In this document: positions 58,762-64,000 of the stretch, one piece after another
Layout of the letters: the number at the start of each line of letters is the position of its first letter
Position numbering within the stretch: position 1 is the stretch's first letter
Source: Curvularia sp. ZM96
Lineage: Eukaryota; Ascomycota; Dothideomycetes; Pleosporales; Pleosporaceae
NCBI GenBank assembly: GCA_022457065.1
Contig: JAJGBQ010000005.1
Span: forward strand, 806,001 to 870,000
Direction: 5' to 3'
Length of the DNA: 64,000 bases
Translations under genes and position numbers: made by a program
Notes under the pieces: model-generated
The model's input: only the letters and a program-made list of their open reading frames with translations
The model's database searches: none
Told to the model about the DNA's origin: nothing

Positions 58762-60370
58762 GAGCTCTGTCACTGGGCAGAAGTGGGAGATAGGTCGGCC
58801 GCGGATCGACCGTGCAGCAGTGTGAGAAAGGTAGTAATGTGTGGGAAGTTGGTCTGGGCGGCCGTCCCAGGCGGCCGTACGAAAGGCCAGGAAGAAGCCG
58901 GGGCTGTAACAGAGACCGCCCAAATGGGTCCAGAAGCAAAAGGGTGGAGACGTGCAGGAGCTGGATTAGAAGACAGTGTTTTACTTTTTCTGTAACCAAT
59001 GATTGTACTCGGTAATAGCCTTGTGGAAACAAGGGCGGCAAGTGGAGAGCAGAATGAAACAGAGTACTGATCTGGCGAGGTGCATGTCAAGACGACACAG
59101 GGCCTTTGATGTCCAATCACGATGGTGTTTCATGCAGTCTTTTCGACACGGGGGTGTCCCCTTTGAATCGAAGTGCTTGTTGCGATATGGAAGTGCGGGG
59201 TATGTATGGAATGTGACCGGTGAGTCTACCTGCGGGACACTATATGGCGTGGGGGCAAAAAGCCATCATGCGGGCGAGGCATTTTACGCGGGCTTGTTTA
59301 TGTTGTGCTGGGCCAAGAAGTTGAAGGTCGCGTTGTGGTCACAGTGACAAAAACAAGAATCACAATGCCGCTGTGCGATACTCGCCCTTCACCTCTCCGC
59401 TGGATTCGGCGCTCGGTGCTCTGAGTGCTGGCGGCGGTGGGTCATGTAACGTGTATGGAGACTGAGTCATCGGATGCCAGCGAAAAGTGAAAAACATGAG
59501 GCTGGCGGCCCACGAGAAGGCCGGATGGTGTTGACCTTGCCCAAGCCACATGGGACGACGCCTTGCCGGGTAGCAATCGATAATCTCGCATTGGGCAGTT
59601 GCCGTTACAGATGGGGCTTCCCGTTGTGTGAAACAGACGCGACATAGTCTTCCCAAAGCGTGTTTATTGTTGTGGCCGTCTGCCGAATCGCGACTCTCCT
59701 AAGCAACGTGCAGACGCGTCGTGCCTGGCTTGCCAACAAGCGTGCAGGCTTGATTCCTGTCGAAGACTGACCGCCAGTCACAAGAGGCCCGTCGCGGCTT
59801 CCTCGACAGACCGGCAGCCGTCGTGCAGGAGCTACTGCACGTGCTAGCTGCACCTTCCAGCCCGCGCCGACATCCCATTGGCCGAACCGCACGGGTTGTT
59901 TCAAGCCCAGTCTTGGCTGCAGCCCCGCTTAGCCACTTGGTCGAATCGTCGCGTCCAACACCATATATACACGTCCCTCCACCGCGACATGGTCGTGTTT
60001 TTCTACAGCACTGCTCGGGCTATTCTGAGTTAACAGCATGCGACTCTGCTGGCCACCTTCGTTGGCGTCTAGGGGAACACCTTTGACTCACACTTGCAGC
60101 TCGCGTGTAGCGTGGATCCGGCCCCGCTTTTACAACATGGCCGTAGTAGGTAAATACCATTGGGAGCGCAAAGGGCCCCCCCAATGGTCATTGCCTGTCT
60201 TGCTTCCTAAGGACTCAACTTTTTTTGCTCTTTTTCGAATGCTGGATGTTTGATACGACTTTGACAATTTTCTTGAAATTCACTACGAGATTGATTCCGT
60301 GACGACACTCTATCAGATTGAACAATCGAAACCCTTGCATGCGACAACTATTACTACTCTACTACCCAAC
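58762..60370. other. Intergenic, 1.6 kb
   Basis: Arrestin 3' UTR at the low end and F-box-like gene promoter at the high end. Small ORFs on both strands (for example 59605-59904, -) lack support. No RNA gene recognised. Confidence 0.5.
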
Positions 60371-62053
60371 ATGTACTCTCAGCGACGAACGCCACCGCCG
60401 CTGAAACGATCGAATTCGGGAGAAAGCCACAACAGCTATGCCAGCGCTGCGACGACCGTGTCGCGCTCCAGCTCCAAGCTACTATTTGGTGAAATTCCCC
60501 TTAGCCCTGTGACGACCGCAGATGGAAAATGTAAGCAGTCCTGTGCCGTCAAACAACTAGATGTTAATCTTTGCAAAGCAATGCGATCAAATGGCTCCAT
60601 CTGCAACTTGGTACTCTCCACGAGCTCAGTGTTTCTGCGCTTCTGGCTGAATGACGCCTGTCGCGACAATGTCCTGGACCGCATGGAGCCCGAGGACCTG
60701 GCCAACTTCCGCCTCGTGTGCCACGACTTTTCCTCAAAGGCCGCGTCGCGACTCTTTGAGAAGATGACGGTGACCTTCAAGACTTCTACCTTTACCAAGC
60801 CCGCGCGCATGGAGGCACTCTCAAGGATAGGCCGCCATGTCAAGACCTTCACCTTTTACATGCCCCATGGCCCAGAGACTTGCCTGCCACCCATCATCGA
60901 CCCCTTGACCGGCACAGAGAAGCAGTTCCTCTACGAGCCCCAAGTCCAGGTACCCCAGTGCGGACCAGCCAAGGACAAGGCGCCCAAGTATGGCAGCTGG
61001 GAGATGCAAGATCTGCTCATCAAGCAGTACCCGCCCCTGTTCCATGCTGCTACCAATGTCCCGGCCTTCTGTGCAGCCTTTTCAGAACTCGTCAACCTCA
61101 CACATCTCAAGATCTCGTGCCCGGGATCTACCGGCTCGCAGAAGCATCGCCGTGGTGTCGTAGACTACGCACTCATCTCCCTTCGCATTGCCATTGAGCG
61201 TGCGCCACTGTACAGTCTTTCTGCTCTGTCACTTCTTCCCATCCACCCTGGTGGCCTGCTCTACCTCCACCCTATGCATGGGTTTGGAAGCACACCCTCC
61301 TCTGCAAAGCGCTGGCGCCAAATCCGTCGCCTGTCAATCTGCATGGAGAGCGTCCCCTTTGCATCGCCATCCCCCCGGATACGTACTCAATCACTGGAGC
61401 ACCTTCGTATCCTGCACGCTTACCTTGCGACCCTCTCGCGCAGCCTGACCCGCGTCTTCTTCCGCTGGAAAGGTACCCGCGGTCCCTCGCCCCTATCCCT
61501 TGACCTTGAACCCTGCATGCTCCCTGCCGTCGACCAAAGCAACCAGCACCCTTCCTTACGCACCCTTCCCCACGGCCCTCGGCCCCTAAACTTCCCCCGT
61601 CTACGCGTCATGGAGCTCGAGAACGCCATCATGGACTCGACTCAAATCAGTGACTTCATCCTGAAGCACCGAAACACACTCCGCGAATTCAACTTTGAAG
61701 ACGTCAAACTGCGTGAGGGAGACTGGGACATTGCGCTCGAACCCCTCACCACCATCTCCGGAAGCGACAGCTGGAAGCAGTATAAAGAAGAGGCCATGGA
61801 TGTGCCGATTATGCTGTCGCCGGTTGAGATTCAGCCTGAGCCAAGGATCATGGGACCCTTGATGCAGGAGGTGGAGAATGCCATCGATATGGCGAGTGGA
61901 CGTGAGAGGAGAGAACATGCGCTCTCGAGGTGGCTGGGCAGACCCAGACAGAAGAGCATGGCTGCTAACAAAGATAGCTTCTGGGGTGGAAGCAAGCGCC
62001 TACTCCATCTTTCAAGTTGGAAGCCTGGTGGCGGTGCGGTTATGGCGCACTGA
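60371..62053 (+). CDS. F-box-like protein
   Basis: 560 aa as one open frame, or 527 aa if the candidate intron 60531-60629 is removed. The start ATG opens MYSQRRTPPPLKRSNSG; the frame continues upstream only from GTG. The N-terminus is Ser/Pro-rich. A likely F-box core follows at about 98-125 (unspliced numbering): DNVLDRMEPEDLANFRLVCHDF, then SSKAASRLFEKMTVTF. The C-terminal 400 residues are leucine-rich in places (LVNLTHLKISCPG, YALISLRIAIERAPLYSL, FPRLRVMELENAIMDS) without a clean repeat. F-box proteins deliver substrates to SCF ubiquitin ligases. The 99-nt segment has a strong GTAAGC donor, is stop-free and in frame, and encodes an odd Cys-rich stretch, so it is probably an intron. Substrate unknown. 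Confidence 0.8.
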   Translation: MYSQRRTPPPLKRSNSGESHNSYASAATTVSRSSSKLLFGEIPLSPVTTADGKCKQSCAVKQLDVNLCKAMRSNGSICNLVLSTSSVFLRFWLNDACRDNVLDRMEPEDLANFRLVCHDFSSKAASRLFEKMTVTFKTSTFTKPARMEALSRIGRHVKTFTFYMPHGPETCLPPIIDPLTGTEKQFLYEPQVQVPQCGPAKDKAPKYGSWEMQDLLIKQYPPLFHAATNVPAFCAAFSELVNLTHLKISCPGSTGSQKHRRGVVDYALISLRIAIERAPLYSLSALSLLPIHPGGLLYLHPMHGFGSTPSSAKRWRQIRRLSICMESVPFASPSPRIRTQSLEHLRILHAYLATLSRSLTRVFFRWKGTRGPSPLSLDLEPCMLPAVDQSNQHPSLRTLPHGPRPLNFPRLRVMELENAIMDSTQISDFILKHRNTLREFNFEDVKLREGDWDIALEPLTTISGSDSWKQYKEEAMDVPIMLSPVEIQPEPRIMGPLMQEVENAIDMASGRERREHALSRWLGRPRQKSMAANKDSFWGGSKRLLHLSSWKPGGGAVMAH

Positions 62054-62878
62054 TGATGTGGCTGTTGGTATATTCACTTTCCTTCCCTTGACTCTCTTTC
62101 TCCTTTTTGTATCATGACACCATCTCTCCTCTCTTGCTGCGCTTGATACCCTCTCTTCTTTGGGATGGTGAAAAGGCGTTTTGATGTTTCTTTTTTTCTT
62201 GCTTGGGTTTGACGACCTGTCCAGTCTTTTTATCTTTTCCTTTGTCGCTTTTCCTTTGTTATCTTCTTGTTACGGAGTACATGTCTGGATGATGACGGCC
62301 TTGACGACGACTCACGCTTACACATGCATGTGCTTACGACTGAATGGTTACGCAAAAAGTAGTGTAGATACCATGACCTTTATATGATCCAATTTCTTGT
62401 ATTCTTGAAAACGTTTGCGCTCAGCATGTACATCGTTGTCGAAAAGCCAACAGTTAACCTTACGCACATGCTGCCCGTGAACACCAGCATGTGCACTCGT
62501 CACGCAAATAACGGCAAGTGATGCGAGCATATTCCTACTAACGCCCCAAGACAGTTTAGCGCCCCCAAATCCGCGTCCACGTGCACCTCTCGAAAGCAGG
62601 ATGCCTCGGCATGCAGGGGTCATGCCCCGGGTTTCTTGGCTGATGTCTGCGTCCGTCTGGCGTTCACATGCTTTTGGGTCTTTTCCCCGGATTCAAGGGC
62701 GGCCGGGATAAATCGTATCATCACTCCTTCCCCAAACACCCGTTATATATTCACTGTCTTGCCCCGTGTTCTTTCCGCGCTTGTCAACCCACACACTCTG
62801 CCCCCACCCACCCAATAATCCATCGTAAAACGCAACTGTAGCCTGGTGCTTCCCTGACAACACATACACATAGCCATC
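62054..62878. other. Intergenic, 825 bases
   Basis: F-box gene 3' UTR (T-rich, about 62090-62260) and SCP2 promoter. The stretch at 62720-62815 before the SCP2 start is C-rich. No gene supported. Confidence 0.5.
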
Positions 62879-63335
62879 ATGTCTCTCAAGCACGGTACGA
62901 AGGCCCACGTGTCCCAGCTCTCTCGCCCTCCCCACTAACAAATTCCCATCTACAGACGCCTTCCCCTCCTCCGTCGCCTTCGACGCCATCGCCCAGGCCC
63001 TCTCCTCGGACGCCGCCCGCAAAGACGCCATCAAAACCGGCGGCGCCATCTTCTCCTTCAACCTCAAGAACAAAGCCGGCGAGACAGAGCAATGGTATCT
63101 CGATCTCAAGGAAACCGGTACCGTGGGCAAGGGTGCGGCGCCCGAGGGCAAGAAAGCCGATGTCACGCTCACGCTGCCCGACGAGGATTTTGGCAAGTTG
63201 GTCGTCGGAAAGGCGAATGCGCAGAAGATGTTTATGGGAGGAAAGCTAAAGGTTAAGGGAAATGTTATGAAGGCGACCAAGTTGGAGGCGGTGCTGAAGC
63301 AGGCGAATGTGGGGGAGGCAAAGGCAAAGTTGTAG
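62879..63335 (+). CDS. Peroxisomal SCP2 sterol-carrier-domain protein
   Basis: 131 aa, exons 62879-62894 (16 nt) and 62956-63335. The first exon holds MSLKH plus one base and the splice rebuilds MSLKHDAFPSSVAFDAIAQ. The SCP2 fold follows: GAIFSFNLKNKAGETEQWYL, ADVTLTLPDEDFGKLVVGKA, NAQKMFMGGKLKVKGNVMKA. The protein ends AKL, a type-1 peroxisomal targeting signal. Stand-alone SCP2 proteins bind sterols, fatty acids or acyl-CoA and support peroxisomal beta-oxidation. Third-position G/C preference is very strong, suggesting high expression. Size is normal for the family (about 120-135 aa). Confidence 0.93.
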
Positions 63336-63639
63336 GTTGTGTGTGCATGCGTAAGATGGGTGCGTGGATGCGTAGAAATGCATTTGTTTCCTTGCTTCGC
63401 ATGGTTAGCGTTCGAGGTAGAGCGTTGGGTGGTTTTGTTTAAATTCAGCGCCTAAAGAACTTGGCTGCAATACCCTTAGTGACTTGATTTCTTTTGCGCA
63501 TCTAGTGAACAGCGCCGTGCCAAGCCTTCCACGTGACAACGCGCTTATACGCGTTTCAGCCCGGCACACGTAGGATCGCTTCTCCTCTTTTATCCGAACC
63601 ATCTCTTTACGGTCCACCCCCGTTTCCTATATATCCCTA
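63336..63639. other. Intergenic, 304 bases
   Basis: SCP2 3' UTR and promoter of the HET-domain gene. Nothing else supported. Confidence 0.45.
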
Positions 63640-64000
63640 ATGAAGAATGATCTCCACAAGACCTTTGGCGAGATATTCCATGGCGACATTGATGCTTTCC
63701 GCAATCAACTGATCCAGATTCAGGAGTATCAAGACGACCGAAAGGAGTCGGAAGTGTGGGTAGCCAACTTACGATTTCTTGACATTTCAAAAGTTCCGGA
63801 CCTGCAGGATGAAAAGCTGAGGCAGGATCACCATTTTGAGGAGCAATATAACCTAGATACGTTGCATACACGAACAGCGCCAATTTGCCAGATCCCTATA
63901 ACAAGATGCGAAGATGATCGTGGCGACGACTACATCGCCGTATCTTGGAAATGGCCACAGGCCCACCCAATCTGTGACTCTGAGAGCATAGAGCCGTCTA
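63640..64000 (+). CDS. HET-domain protein, 5' part (cut by window end)
   Basis: An open frame of 120 complete codons from ATG at 63640 to the end of the window; the rest lies outside. It starts MKNDLHKTFGEIFHGDIDAF. The stretch DDRGDDYIAVSWKWPQAH matches the first block of the HET domain (usually Y-I-A-L-S-Y-x-W), preceded by a basic/hydrophobic lead WVANLRFLDISKVPD. HET-domain proteins trigger cell death on fusion of incompatible fungal strains and often act downstream of a recognition partner. The N-terminal 90 residues before the motif are longer than in minimal HET proteins. An intron or frameshift beyond the edge cannot be judged. Confidence 0.6.
   Translation, partial: MKNDLHKTFGEIFHGDIDAFRNQLIQIQEYQDDRKESEVWVANLRFLDISKVPDLQDEKLRQDHHFEEQYNLDTLHTRTAPICQIPITRCEDDRGDDYIAVSWKWPQAHPICDSESIEPS

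Overview
This is nuclear DNA of a filamentous ascomycete, most likely a Pleosporales-type Dothideomycete. The support is short introns (about 45-135 nt) with GT...AG ends and CTAAC/CTAAG-like branch sites, genes on both strands with no operons, and fungus-typical families: HET-C, HET domain, HsbA, fungal P450, a cellulose-synthase-like GT2, and Msd1/SSX2IP. I find 22 protein-coding genes I trust and two doubtful small ORFs. I recognised no tRNA, rRNA, CRISPR array or intact transposon. Exon junctions were built by hand from splice signals, reading frame and family conservation; each multi-exon model given is a multiple of three and free of internal stops.

Layout. 0.1-8.2 kb is housekeeping plus self-recognition: the tRNA dihydrouridine synthase DUS3, a CTNNBL1-type spliceosome-associated ARM protein, and a four-exon HET-C gene. 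8.2-14.9 kb is sparse, with one cytochrome P450 and a 3 kb convergent gap holding a (GT)n microsatellite and a G-quadruplex motif. 14.9-21.7 kb is a divergent pair, a membrane-anchored GH16 protein and a large GT2 synthase, facing each other across 2.2 kb; I read it as a candidate beta-glucan wall module. 24.6-30 kb holds a kelch protein, a coilin-like protein with both coilin end domains, and a MetE-C-like enzyme. 34.5-38.8 kb is an accessory, partly secreted block: HsbA, proline iminopeptidase and a BBE-type flavin oxidase. 39.7-44.4 kb holds an Msd1/SSX2IP-like protein and a small CBM48 protein.

44.4-51.2 kb is a gene-poor tract with only doubtful small ORFs. 51.2-64 kb is dense again: a DUF7732-like surface protein, PET117, VMA10, a TGL2-like lipase, an alpha-arrestin, an F-box-like protein, a peroxisomal SCP2 protein, and a HET-domain gene cut by the window end.

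The most unusual signal is exon structure. The lipase gene can only be read by including an 8-nt, a 10-nt and a 2-nt exon, and the 2-nt exon lies inside the codons of the catalytic Ser-x-Gly-Gly elbow. Less than 1 kb away, VMA10 has a 3-nt exon consisting of the start codon alone and a 9-nt internal exon. A coilin homologue and CTNNBL1, both tied to spliceosome biology and absent from budding yeast, also lie in this window.
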